This document shows positions 10,570 to 21,994 of a stretch of 64,000 bases of DNA, one piece after another. Under the pieces are notes generated by a model. The model was not told where the DNA came from and made no database searches. It saw only the letters and a list, made by a program, of their open reading frames with translations. The position numbers were made by a program, and so were the translations under genes. Where the stretch lies: contig WPIO01000005.1 in NCBI GenBank assembly GCA_009760855.2, forward strand, positions 2,719,501-2,783,500. The letters run 5' to 3'. Position 1 is the stretch's first letter; each line of letters starts with the position of its first letter. The DNA is from Cristatella mucedo. Its lineage: Eukaryota; Bryozoa; Phylactolaemata; Cristatellidae.

Positions 10570-13500
10570 TACAATAATAATAAGAAATACATTTTATTAA
10601 GCACTCTGACCGAATTCAATCTCTTTCTAAGCACTTTACATTTGTTGCAAAGGAAGTAAGATCGAATGATTAGTAATAGCAAGCTCAATATACAACAAGA
10701 ACAATATGGTTAGGCGTGACATGCACAGGATCAGCATGCAAGTTGGTTAGTGGCAGAGTGCACAATGTCAGCATTCATAAGCACATAAAGGACGAATCAC
10801 AGGGACCCACTAAATGTTGTGACGCATAAATGTGCTTTAAGTTTTTTTTTAATGCGGTCAAGTCAGGAGATGCCGTGATGCAAGTCGGGAGTGAGTTCCA
10901 GGCTTTAGGAGTATGCGAACTAAAGCCACGGGCTCCAAAAGACTTGAGGTTTGTACGAGGTATAGGTTAGCAATTAGGTTCCGAAAAGCAGGTGGTACGA
11001 TGCTTAGCCTGGTGTGGGAATAGATATGACAGGAATGCTGAAGTAAAAGAATAAACGGACCTACAAGTGAGTGACAAAACCTTGAAATCAATACGCTGCT
11101 TGACCGCGAGCCGATACAGGTCGGCTTGAAATGCTGACATTTGACATCTCTGAAACTCTCGATAGACAAGCCAAGCTCGTTCGTACCTAGCTGAACTGCT
11201 GCATCAGTTTCAGCCTGTACGTGCCCTGAGGTCCTGTGTGGACAATAAATTAGCTGTCCCATTCCTCCGTTAAAGACAGTTGGCGACAGAAGCTTTAGCT
11301 CTGCAGGTCCTAGACTGTGGAACTCGCTTCCACAATTCTTACGCAACGACATCTACTCTCCAACTGCCGACTATGGCACATCTTTTTCAGCGGTCCTGAG
11401 CTGCTACTTCTATGCTACTCACTACCTCAACTGCTCTCTTAACTCTGCTATGCTTTCCACTTTCTCTCCTTTGCGTGAGACGAAGTCTGTTGGCTACCGA
11501 ATGCGTACCGAAAGCCGCTTAGGCTGTGAGTGGGCTATACAAAACTCTCCTGCGTAACACACACATGGTCTTTATGACTTTGTGGAGTTACTGACGGAGA
11601 TACATTACATTACATCACATTACAAGCTGCAGAGATTTGAACCAACTGTAAGGGCTTCATTGCACAAGCCGGTGTACCCGCAAGCAGTGAGTTACAAAAG
11701 TCAAGATGGGATTTCTAGCTGCATCGACTAATGTTGATGTGGCTTCTCTGTGTAGACAAGCCCAAATTTTAGCTATGTTATAGCTGAAGTAGGCAGACTT
11801 GAAGGTGGTGCTGATTTGGACGTTTAATGAAATATAACTTTGGAATATGAAACTTAGATGTCGTGCAGATTCAACAGGAGGTATGCTGGCAGAGCCTATT
11901 TTGACATTAACCTTTCCAATTTCTGAATCACGCTTGGTTTGCCATTAACTACTAAGTTGGATTTATCGTTACTCTATTTAGAAAAGCTTGCTGCCATCCA
12001 TGTGCATGTGTCATCAGTATCTGCAGCAAAGGAGTAGGAAGAAGTCGACGTGCAGGATGGCTGGGAGGGATCAAAGCAAAGGTACAACTGATTGTCATCT
12101 GCATAGAAGTGAAAGCCTTGATTTTGCCTGTCTAGCAAGAGGGAGAGTATAAACTGTGAAAAGAACAGGTCCAAGCACATATTCCTGAGGTACCCCATTT
12201 TCCAGAGGTTCGTCGGATGATCTGTGTATGTTCACATCAATTCTCGTGAGCCTCCCACTGAGATAGGACCTGAACCATTGCAAGGCAGTGCCAGTGATTA
12301 CCAGGCGATATGATAAGCACTCAGGAAGGACATATAAATTGATAGCCTCAAAAGTTGCAGAAAGATGGAGCAAAACAAGCAGAAAGATTCTACCCACGTC
12401 TGCATTCCTATGTTGGTCGTAATACATCCGATGCAATACTGTCTTCGTTAAATGATTAGCTCTAAAACCGATCTGGAACTTGCGAGCAAGGTTTTAAGTT
12501 TCAATATATGAGGTCAGCTGGTCTACCACGACTTGTTCCAGTGACTTCAATAGGAACTGTAGGAGGGAGACCTGACAGAGGTTGCTCAAGTTCTCTAAGT
12601 CTAGAGTCACTTTCTTGAATTGTGGCCTGACTACAGACTTTTTGAAAGATGCTGCGACATGACCTGAGGCTAGTAACACATTCTTGATGTTAGTTATTTA
12701 TGGCAGCTGCAGGTCAATCCATCGTTGAAGCAGGACAGTGGTAATAGGGTCCAAAGGACTAGTAGTCTTCTTCGATTGGGATAAGAACTTCAGGATGAGC
12801 TCAATGATGACCTCCTTGAGTGTAGATATTGAGGGGCTTTATTGAATTGAGGGAGACGATTCCATGCAGGATGCTTCCAGCTTATAGATAGAAAACCTAA
12901 CCTTGTCTATCTTACCGACGGACCCCATGATCTTGTCAATATATTTTGCTAAGAAGCTGGAGAATCAGTCAGCTAGATCATTGCAGGGATCACTGAGTAG
13001 GGAGCTATCATTGAAGGAGTTAAGGAGCTGGTTGTTCGTCAATATCATCACTTTTGGATTGTGAATCTGTGAACCAGCAATGTTTTTATAGAAGGTAGAT
13101 TTGGCCTGAGCCAGAATTGATTGGTATGATCTAAAGTAGTGTTCTTATGCCTACGAATGGAAAGTCAGCCCTGACCGTTGGTATGCTTTTTCCAGATTCC
13201 TTGTAGTAGACCTAGCTAGTTTAATGTCTGTGGTAAACCATAGGCCATCTGGCCGAGGGCTGGCAGTGCAGCTAGTCATAGGTGCTAACTTGTTGATCGT
13301 GTCAGCTCGTGTCGGGTTTCAGCCATCTACCAGCGATGACAGGTCGGAAGGGGGATTGAGCAGCAGAGGAGAAGCAGATATTCTCACATTGACAGCATCA
13401 ATGTCAAGGGTCTTAAGGTTTCGCGATTCACACGTGATTTCAGATGAGGAGGCACACCTTGTAGACTGAATGAGATCTGCATGTGGTCAGATAAGTATAA

Positions 13501-13655
13501 TTTGCTGATAATTGGGAATGACATTGAGCAGTTGTATGAGATCATTTTATATGAGTATGCGACCCTTGACATGAGCAGGGCCATGCACATGAGCCACCAA
13601 AGACAATGAGTCGGTGACAATAACAATTCTAGAGATAAATCATCCAAAACATACA
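10570..13655 (-). mobile_element. L2/CR1-like LINE, minus strand, with nested LINE
   Basis: The 3' end (ATAATAATA tail plus the AGCACTCTGACCGAATTCAAT end sequence) is at ~10570 and the 5'-most recognisable part at ~13650. Minus-strand frames show an endonuclease end near 13.5 kb ('LSDHMQISFSLQGVP'), RT entry near 12.6 kb ('DLENLSNL...LLQFLLKSLEQVV'), RT body 12436-12095 ('ALQWFRSYLSGR', 'GVPQ') and an intact catalytic FYADD at 12094-12105. The C-terminal HxLP-type landmarks are badly degraded. Many stops. It lies in gene 2 intron 3 in the gene's own orientation and is interrupted by a plus-strand LINE at 11184-11625. Confidence 0.85.
11184..11625 (+). mobile_element. Second-family CR1/L2-like LINE 3' end, nested in the L2-like copy
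   Basis: The sequence matches the copy at 39770-40205 (TACCTAGCTGAACT, GACAATAAATTAGCTG, TAGACTGTGGAACTCGC) and ends in an ACATTACATTACATC tail, unlike the ATT tail of the host family. Flanking host L2-like sequence resumes on both sides. A short repeat AAGCT flanks the insert and is a candidate target duplication. Confidence 0.8.
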
Positions 13656-16149
13656 GTCACAAACTGTTTAGCATACTTAGAGTTTTCTAATTTTTTGCTG
13701 AACTATTGAATTCTTAGTGGCTGCCAGACCATGTTAACTCCAGCATGGCTGGGGCCATATATAGCATGGCGGCTGTTGTGGTTGTGGGGCAGCCTAGTTA
13801 ATATTCATGCTCCCTCAGGCTAGATATCTTTGGCTAGCGCTCGACTGTGGACTCTGCAGTAGCACCTATTTGGCTAACGGTGGTGCTCAGGCTGGTCGGG
13901 CTGCAGTTTAGGCAACTCGACATCCGGCCACCCCCAGTCAACTGCGACTTGATGCTGTGCCTGGTTTTACCAGCAGTCATGGCACCCTCCTGAAGGCTAT
14001 GCGGCCACAGATACCCGATCTGTGCCCAGTCCTGCAGAAACAAGACTGCTTGAAGTACCTCGAGGCTCTCCCGTGGACGTGGCATCGCCAGCACAGTGCC
14101 TCGTCCTAGCCACGCCGGGGTGTGAGCACAAACGGCCTTCACAGCCTAGTTGTATCTGGTGATTGAGTCGCCGGATCTATGAATGGCCATGCGGTCCTAG
14201 CATCGTGTCCCAGCTGTAGTGCTCTACTTTACTGCTGGCCACCCTGGCTGGATGAGTTGCTCATCTTCAGCACCTACCCATGCCTTCTATGAGGGAATAG
14301 AGTAGCCAACGACTGCTGTTCGTCCCGACGTTCATGTATTATCGCATTACATCTTGTGCAATGGTTCATGGCATCGTTTGCTGTCTGTTCAGGCGGCACA
14401 GCATGTGTGCTTTCACTCGTAAAACTTCGGAGCACCAAATGGACGCTGACCCCCCAAATAGGTGACCCTGTCACTGACTTCAGTAGGGCATGTTTTCTTA
14501 CACCGAGCAATCGCTACGGTGTAAACCCGAAACTAGTGCCGTGGATTCCCACCGCCACGTGAGGTTTCCGGAATTTTATCAAGCGAATCGGCGTACTGGC
14601 TTGCCCAAGTTGAGACAAGTTTCCAGTTCATGAGAATTACAGGCCAACCAAACTCCACCTGACATCGGCCAGCCTTGGTGAGCCGATGATTTACGAGCGC
14701 CTTAACATGGTGATTAAACCTCCTGCCACTGACCCTTAAGACCGACTCCTTGAAGCGATAGTGCAGAGCCTTTCCACTGCGCGAGCAGTTGCTTCTTACG
14801 CTACCTTCTTGCAGATGAGCTGCTCGGCGATCGCTCGCCATCACAATCCCTGCTGTGTTTAAACCAGAGGGTGACGGCCGCGACCGGTTCGGCCAAGTTC
14901 TTTTATGAGAACTGTTCCTCCAGTGCCTGCCGACCGACGTCTGCATGGTCATATCAGGGTGCGACGCCACGGTCAGAAATTGGCCGACCACCTGCTCAAA
15001 ACCTCGGTGCTTTACAAGCCACCGTTGGGATGCTGCCAACTGACGTTAGGCTGCAGCAGACGCTGCCTCTAGTAGCCCCTTTTTTGTCTCTGACCGTTCG
15101 GCTGAATCCGGAAGAGCGTAGTACTGGTCATTTTCTGAGTTCCAGTCCCTTAAGACTACGTTGCTAGTGCTCCGTGAAGAATTCCGAAGTGAGAGGTTGT
15201 AGACTCGCCCCGGGACTGGCGATGACGAAACCAATCTGTTAGCCGTTTACCTAGCCGACAGCAGCCCCAACCTCGAGCTGGTATACGAGGAGAGGCTTCT
15301 CCGAATGACTGCTGGTGCTATTATCACGTACTATTTAGGGACAAAACTTTTCAGAGCAACCAGGCTAGAAGATTTCTTTAAAAGGAAACCCGGGCTGTGA
15401 ACACAGGCAGCGTTGTCACAGCCGATAACGAAGACTAACCCACACCTCTCCTGGCCGTGTGGGAGGAGGAAAAGCTTCAAATAGATTCGCTATCACTCCA
15501 CCTCTTTATTCAGCAAGGGAAGATTGCCTTTGACTACCTCGTCGCCAATCATGCTCGTCTAAAGGTGCAATGGAACTTGTTAATGCCCTATCCTGACACC
15601 TAATATCCGGGTGTCTGAAAGATCATGGTTGTTGTTGCTAGTGTGAACCATGATGCGTCCGACCACAGAGTGTCAAGAGGGTGTGCCTGTTCTACCTGCT
15701 CACTCATATGAATGTGCTGCTCCTTATGACAAGGTGCACTCACTTAGGCGGATGTTGTGTGACAGTGTCTCCGGCTGTAGCTGTACTTCTGGAGTCTCAA
15801 AGAGACACAAGCCGGAGAACGTGAGTGGTGAGCAAGATTCGATGTTTATTCCCACAGCAGGTACATATACAAGCTGGCTAATTCACCACAGACAAGGGAG
15901 TGCCTCTGTGGTGGGCCACATGCTTACTCCAAAGGCCGGCTGTGCACCCACTCACTTGCAGAACCACCTGCTGCAGGTGGGGCATGCATTAGTGGCCGAG
16001 GTTGCTGTTCTAATTACAATAGCAGGCACACAACACCGACAGTGTTGACGACCGTCAACTAACCGTTGCTCGAAATCGATGGTAAGGTTTGCTTGGTGAG
16101 GTAGGCAGAGCTGCCCCTGGCCACACTAACTTGGTCTCAGAAGAGCACC

Positions 16150-16310
16150 TTAACGTCAAGTGCTCGTTTCATATCTTTTTGTGCTGTCATGAGCTTTGGC
16201 ACAACAGCTCGGTGTTTTTGCTGTCTCGGCTGTGTTTTAACTGCCGTGCTTCCGGCCAGTGCACCCGGGACTGCGTGGCTGCTCCACGAAGCCGAGTCAG
16301 CAAGGTGATA
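16150..16310 (+). pseudogene. Two degraded CCHC zinc knuckles of the R2/NeSL-like element
   Basis: The plus-strand frame reads 'CHELWHNSSV', then 'CFNCRASGQCTRDC'. The second is a CX2CX4HX4C knuckle whose His is now Gln. The first keeps CX4H but has Phe at both its first and last Cys positions. A basic, Ser/Pro-rich tail follows. Tandem CCHC knuckles mark nucleic-acid-binding gag-like domains; here they precede an RT of the RLE class by ~1.5 kb. Confidence 0.6.
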
Positions 16311-17849
16311 GTGAAGCCACCCTCCCACCTGCCCAGGTAGCCCCTCGGCACTCGGAGGACATCCTGCCAAATCGGCTACCCTGGTACTTGCTCAGGCTCT
16401 GCCTGACTTCCCTGCGGCTGCCCATGCTCCTCCAGTAGCTGTCGGCCACCGCTGCCAGAAACTCAAAGTCTGAGCTCAGCCGGATGCCTCGGAAGTGGCT
16501 CCGTGATTTGTTGCTTTCCATGCTCACCCCTACAAAGCACTCCTTAGCCGTAGAGGGGTCTCTAACAGCCTCAGAGGGTGATTCCACTGATAAATCCAAT
16601 CAGGGACGGCCTCAGCTGTCGTTGCCGAATGAGCCCCAAAGGCTAAGTAACCATGCTCAGCTTCTGCCACTCACAAGCAACACGGCAATAGCCGAACAGC
16701 TCTGATGGCGGGAACTGCAGCTAAGAAGGCTAAGGATACGGTGAGAATGTCTGCTACTGCCAAAGCTGGCAGGGTTAAGGAACCCAAGTGCTAACCACGT
16801 CTCCTTTTTCCCCTACAGGGACATCCCCCCAGCACCCACCACCTAGGTACGCCTTCAGCCCTGGCCCTTTGCCCAACTGCTTGATCATCATGCCCTGCTT
16901 TACCCAGCTACACCCATCCTCTCACCTTCCTCCCGACAAAACTTCATGCTCCCTGTCTGATGGCCTCACTTCCCGTTCGTCTGTTCATCCGCATTGGCAC
17001 TCAGCAAACCCATTCCTAGCATGCACGGCACGTCATTGGTCACAGAAATTCCTCCTCCCTTGGCATCTACTTAGATGCAGGACTCACCCGACCTCTCTAT
17101 CAGTGTTGACTAAACTCTCTCCCATTATTCCACCTGCCAATCAGCCTGAGACTCATCGCCCCACCCAGCTGCCCTCTGACTTACCTTCCAGTAAATGAGC
17201 CTATCGGAGAGCTGTGGCCTGCTCCTGCAGTCTCTTCCCGTTTGCCTCGCAAAGCTGTCTAGTTATGGCTACCCAGTGTACATAACAACATGCAGGAGAG
17301 AGACTGGCATGGCTTCTGTCCTCATTTTAAGCTTGGACTTCGTGTCATTTGCCGGAGGTCTGGTCAAGAATCTCGAGCTTAGGCACAGCCACTCTGGTAG
17401 CAAACCTTCACAGTCTTCAGCCGGACGGCTCCATATGTGGGGGTCTCCGCCATGGGACGAGAGGTGTGCCTAGCATTCGGAACACTTCTACATGTACAAC
17501 TGCACCAAGGCCGTCCACGAGATAGTACTGCAGCACCGACTCACTTCACCAGTGACAAGACAGCCTGCTGCTCCAGCTGGGAAGCCGACTCAAAGGCCCT
17601 GCCTCTTGACAATTACCGTCAGCACAGTCTACTTGCCCAGACCCTCCCTCCCACCCTACTCTAGTGTCCAGCCTGATGTCTCTGCTCTCTGAAGAGGACG
17701 TCGCCGCCGGTCTTCCCTGAGCCCACAAAAACGTCTCCGGGAGCCGAACACCGGGAATACCGTCCCCTGCGCCTCGTAGTCCGGTAGTGTAGGATCATTC
17801 TCTGCATCCCGAATGGCTGTCTTGACTTCAGAACGTCCTTCAGCATATG

Positions 17850-18480
17850 AAATAGGTTTCCTAATTCTACCCATAAGAAAGGCGACCCTAGCATGTCAGC
17901 TCTACCCGGTTCTATAGAAGTTGCTCTCGGCCTTCCAGGCCACCAGGCTGCCCAAATTCGCGAGCCACTGCTGGGGTGCTGCTACGGTAGCAAAAGGGCT
18001 CGGTTCCGAAGGCGAATGGCGGCCTAGAAAGTGGCAGCAGGGCGATGGTGTTATGTACTCGGCTTTCCCCGACCAGCAGAAAGCCATCGGCAGCTTCCCA
18101 GATGTCTTCCTGCTCAGCTTGCTTCGGAATGGCGGGGTGAATGAAAGCTTCTGCAGGTTCTGCAGCCTCCAGCAGGGCAACCCTTGAGGTCCGATCGTCT
18201 TTAATCAGACGATGAAGCCGGTAGTCAGACTCTCAGGCAGCATTTCGGAGTCCAGCTACCAGCATGGTGGCACCCCATTGTCAGCTTGCATCTTGGCAGA
18301 CGACTTAGCCGTGTTCCAATTTACTTCGTCTGGTCTGCAGGCCCTCTAGTCTGCAGCTGAACCGGCAGGTTAGGCTGGGCATGCAGTTCCAGCGTGCCAA
18401 GCGGTTTGTGGTCACCCACAAGGGTTCATATACCTAACCTGCCTCAATCACCCTAAACGGCAGGCAGATCCCCGAAAATG
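17850..18480 (+). pseudogene. Reverse transcriptase core of the R2/NeSL-like element
   Basis: The readable RT landmarks in order are KKGDP (palm entry), 'KLLSAFQATRLPKFASH', 'DQQKAIGSFP' (the D..KAFDSVPH block) and LADD followed by 'SGLQAL' and an AAEPAG stretch, the typical R2-clade continuation after the catalytic aspartates. At least three frame changes and several stops are needed to read through. Both catalytic Asp codons survive (18299-18304). Confidence 0.7.
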
Positions 18481-19234
18481 CCGGATAAAGATTCGGTTGC
18501 CTAACTCCAAGCAGGATCTCTGGCAGCCTACATCTAAAATAGAGCAGACTTGCTCTTCCCTCGGGAGGAACATGAACAAGCTGTAGGTAAGCCTTCTTGC
18601 CCCTTGACAAATGCTTGACAAACTTTGACCTTTTCACCTGCCATGGCTGAACTGCCTTTGTCAGGGGAAACTTGTGCCTCAAGCTGCCAGCAGTCAGCCG
18701 AAAAAGTTCTGTTGGACGGATGTCGGTTACTGTGCAGTCTTGCAAACTTTGGCTGGCTCGTTCGTGCCATGCTCCTCCGGCAGCCTTTGGGATAGTCTGT
18801 TTCAAGACGAATACCTACATCCAAAGCCTTGCACAAGCCTGTCACGTGTTGTGTTCTTCGCAGACACATAAGCCTGCCAAGTTGCCGGTCACTGCCACGA
18901 CCGAGCGGTGGCCAGCTTGGATGGAATACCAGTGTCTGAGAAGCGTATGCAGTACCTGAGCCCCGCAGCCTTTGGCCCTCGCAAATCAGGTCGGCCCAAT
19001 CTTGCTATAGTCAGATGCTTGTAAGTGCCTCAAGCGCTCTCCTCCTGACTCTCGCTGGCCGGCACTGAACTGCCTGCCGTGTCTGCCGACCCTGACGGCA
19101 TCGAGTACTCATTAGTGCCTCAAGTGATGACTATGAAGCTGTGAAAGTTTGCCTGTCTCTTGGGAGGCCAGGGTAGGCTGCCCTCCCTGCCTGGGCAGGG
19201 TCAGCCTCTGCCTAGCCACAGACAGATTTTCCAC

Positions 19235-19917
19235 CGTCAGTCACTTACTGCTTGCTGGCCTGTCGGCATGTGCAATCAGGCTCTTACAGCTGGTGCAAAA
19301 CTCTGCATCCAGGCTTGTCTGTTGTGAGCATTGCAGGTGCCACATCAAACCACTTCTCGCCGACCTGGACTGGCTACCAGTCAAGCAACGGATGGACCTA
19401 AAGGTTTTGCTGCTCACTTTTAGTTCACTTCATTCTTTTTCTCCAGCCCATCTCTCAGACCTACTCCCCCACCTAGCCATGCATCGTAGCACCTGCTTTT
19501 TCGAATCCAACAGTTTACCAATACCTCGTACAAACCTCAAATCCTTTCAAGACCGTGCATTTAGTTCGTATACTCCTAAAGCCTGGAACTCACTCCCGAC
19601 TTGCATCACAACATCCCCTGACTTGACCACATTTAAAAAGAACTTAAAAACATCTATTTAGGACAGCATTTAGTGGGTCCCTGTGATTTGTGCTTTATGT
19701 GCCTATGCCTGCTAACACTGGCATGCTGCCACTAACTACACTTGCATGCTAACCCTGTGCATGTCACGCCTAATCATGTTGTTCAAGTTGTTTATCAAGC
19801 ATGGTAATACTCACCATTCAATCGCGTTTCCTTTGCGGTAAATGAAAAGCGCCTAAAAAGAGATTGAGTTATCTGAATGCATTTGATCAAGTGCATTCTT
19901 GTTATTATTATTACTTC
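19235..19917 (+). mobile_element. L2/CR1-like LINE 3' copy, best-preserved C-terminus
   Basis: A frame open for 170 codons (19149-19661) encodes from ~19250 on the L2-like C-terminus: 'LLQLVQNSASRLV', 'DWLPVKQRMDLKVLLLTF', 'SPAHLSDLLPH', 'RTNLKSFQDRAFSSYTPKAW' and 'TTFKKNLKT'. The 3' UTR ends in the shared GAGATTGAGTTATCTGAATG region and a TTATTATTATTAC tail. It is 5'-truncated and inserted within the R2/NeSL-like element between its RT and endonuclease parts. The lack of stops suggests it is among the younger insertions here. Confidence 0.9.
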
Positions 19918-19944
19918 AAGACCTCGGGTCTCAGCCTGTCGTTC

Positions 19945-20040
19945 TGAGCCTAGTGGTTTGTCTACCGACCATGCCTGGATGTGATGCTAGTGGCCTCGGC
20001 TTTGAGCCGGTCGTACCTCAGACGATAACCAGCATCTGCT
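19945..20040 (+). mobile_element. Possible tRNA-derived SINE
   Basis: GAGCCTAGTGGTTTGTC resembles an A box and GGCTTTGAGCCGGTCG a weak B box ~45 nt later. It sits between the LINE tail and a GA microsatellite. Weaker than the copies at 6250 and 6905. Confidence 0.4.
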
Positions 20041-20042
20041 GC

Positions 20043-20044
20043 AC

Positions 20045-20126
<82 letters not shown>

Positions 20127-20140
20127 TGAGAGAGAGAGAG
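20043..20140. repeat. GA microsatellite
   Basis: About 95 bp of (GA)n with three small interruptions. It explains the Arg-Glu repeat frames on the plus strand and Leu-Ser frames on the minus strand. Confidence 0.97.
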
Positions 20141-20229
20141 TTTGCCACGTGCTGAGCCGCGTCCAGCCGATACTGCTTGCAAACACGGCCCAACACAACC
20201 TGGTTCTTGGCAGCCTATTGGGAGCTCTT

Positions 20230-20660
20230 CCGGCCACAGCTCTCACCTGCATGCCAGCCGGCTATGCCCTCATGCTTGCCGGTGACTGCTTGACAGCCGG
20301 ACCTGTCATAGACGACGGCATCGATATAGTAATCGTTGATGTGACTGTGCCCTTTGACTTCAGTGAGGATGGCCTGGTGGTGGCAGCCCGGGAAAAAACT
20401 TATAAATGTGCGACAAGTTTTTCTAATGAACCCTCATTACCAGTCGGCAGTGGTGAAGCACTTCGTGGTCGGGGCTCTCGGCGGCTAGCAGCCGAACAAT
20501 GACGGTTGCACGGCGTACCTCGGTACTCAACGCATAGAGCGAAGGGATGCAGCAGCTTTTCGTCTCCAATGCCATCACCGACTCGGAAGCTGTGTGGTCC
20601 CGGTTCGTGAACCGGCAGGCACCCATAACATCCGCCACCCCGGCAGGGCACGGCACCGCC
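20230..20660 (+). pseudogene. Restriction-like endonuclease end of the R2/NeSL-like element
   Basis: Codons 20311-20400 give 'DGIDIVIVDVTVPFDFSEDG' followed by an 'AAREKTYKC' block. This fits the RLE active-site region of R2-type proteins (PDxxx...VDVTVPFE...A...K..KY). A later frame gives 'VKHFVVGALGG', the 'FVVGALGxWDPxN' C-terminal landmark. It should be contiguous with the RT at 17850-18480 but is displaced by the LINE/SINE/GA insert. Frameshifts follow. Confidence 0.7.
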
Positions 20661-20796
20661 GCCTAATGCATTTTTGTACGTTAAACATTTTACTATACCT
20701 TTCATTAAAACGGCTGTCTTATTACTTAAAGCATAGCCATAGTCACTAACCAAACAAAATCCGCCGTGCGAGCTGTGCTGCTTCCCAGTAACTTAC

Positions 20797-20870
20797 CCAA
20801 ATATGGTAATGCATATGCAGCAAATGAATGATCCTGACACGTACATAAACTTTCCACCGAGTTTGGGTAT
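20797..20870 (-). CDS. SLC18B1: SLC18B1-like MFS transporter (gene 2), exon 3: TM3
   Basis: A 74-nt exon too short to stand out as an ORF. On the minus strand a polypyrimidine tract and TTTCTCAAG acceptor precede 'IPKLGGKFMYVSGSFICCIC', ending ATA TTT GG at a consensus GTAAGT donor. It starts in phase 0, matching exon 2, and ends with two nucleotides, matching the single leading nucleotide of exon 4. The peptide corresponds to 'xxIGAKFMFVAGxF' (loop 2-3 and TM3) of SLC18B1. The R2/NeSL-like element ends ~120 bp downstream, inside intron 3. Intact, no substitutions creating stops. Confidence 0.88.
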
Positions 20871-20899
20871 CTTGAGAAAGAAAAAAAAAATCACACAGT

Positions 20900-21660
20900 G
20901 ACGTCACAGGCCGAATCTGATTCGAAATGTTAAAATCAAATGTTATAAGGCACAGTTGGACAATTAAAATATGTTATAGTCAATCACTTATTAATACTCG
21001 CCAGTTACTAAGCCATGCGAGCTAGCAGCTGAGAAGCACTTTCGGTGCACCTTAGGTACATGATGAAGCTTGCTGTGAATACCTTGTTCGTCTCTAGCTA
21101 GAATTGGCGTCGCTGGTGCTTCAAGCCTACTTAAATCTCAGTCACAGCATGCTCATTTTTAATACTGTGTACTTTCTTCAGCGTTGTGGTTGCTTTGAAT
21201 TTTAACTTATTGTGTCCGAGCGTTGGCTGAAGAAAGATACAACTTTGAAACTGTAAACTGAACATGCTTGTACATGCTTGAAAGTGTAAAGATACATGCT
21301 CGAAACTTCAAGTACTTTTTGTCTTTTTTCTCCAGCTTTTGAAAACACTTACTTAGAACGACCAAAAATGTTCATCTTCATTCCAATATCACAATTACTA
21401 CGATATTAAAGGGAAATATCAGTCATTAGGTAATATATTATCTAACAAAAAACCGTACTTTTGAAATCAGTACTATATAGCATCCATTCTTTCGAAGGAT
21501 ACACCAGAATTCATGTGTGACAGCTTGGGTCATTGAGTCTGGCTGCGTTTGCAGTTGAGTGTATAAATGAATGCACGGAACACATTTATTTCAAGGACGG
21601 AAAGTCGCTCCGACAGGGCGGATGCTATCACGGCTCATCAAGATCATTATCAAGCAACTT
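20900..21660. other. Intron 2 sequence of gene 2, no element recognised
   Basis: Unique-looking AT-rich sequence between exon 3 and a second-family LINE fragment. Confidence 0.5.
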
Positions 21661-21667
21661 TGTATAG

Positions 21668-21990
21668 CTCTAGATAATGAGTGAGCAGCTTTCGTTTACC
21701 TCCAAGAGACCCTACGTAACGACAACTACTCTCCTGCTGCCGACTATAGCATTCCTTTTCAGGCGTCAGGAGCTGCTACTTCCCGTTACTCACTACCTCA
21801 ACTGCTCTCGGGGCTCTGCTATGCTTCCCAATTTCACTCTGTTGCATGAGATGAAGTAGATTGCCTACCGAATTCATACCGAAAGCTACTTATGTCGTGA
21901 GTGCGCTATAAAAAAAATTCTACGTAGCACCCAAATAGTCTACGTGGCTTCGTGGAGCTACAGAAGGAGATACATTATGTTACATTAACC
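21668..21990 (+). mobile_element. Second-family CR1/L2-like LINE 3' end
   Basis: Matches the 3' part of 39930-40205 (GACAACTACTCTCCTGCTGC, CACTACCTCAACTGCTCTC, TGAGATGAAGT) and ends at GGAGATACATTATGTTACATT, the ATTAC-type tail of this family. Confidence 0.8.
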
Positions 21991-21994
21991 AAGC

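Larger units (their letters stand above)
13700..20680 (+). mobile_element. R2/NeSL-like RLE-type non-LTR retrotransposon, degraded
   Basis: A GC-richer block with plus-strand frames gives, in order: two gag-type zinc knuckles (~16170-16290); an RT segment with 'HKKGDPS' at 17872-17892, 'QQKAIGSFPDVFLLSLLRNG' near 18080, 'LQQGNP' near 18170 and the catalytic box LADD at 18293-18304; then a restriction-like endonuclease segment 'IVIVDVTVPFDFSEDG' at ~20325. RT followed by an RLE domain with the motif VDVTVPF is diagnostic of R2/R4/NeSL-type elements. Frames shift several times and stops are frequent, so the copy is dead. An L2-like LINE, a SINE and a GA repeat (19235-20140) separate RT from endonuclease. 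The left boundary is uncertain. Confidence 0.72.

Noticed and set aside
13224-13469. Plus-strand 81-codon ORF
   Set aside because: Antisense of the LINE endonuclease/linker region at 10570-13655.
19899-20252. Arg-Glu and Leu-Ser repeat proteins
   Set aside because: Produced by the GA microsatellite at 20043-20140.
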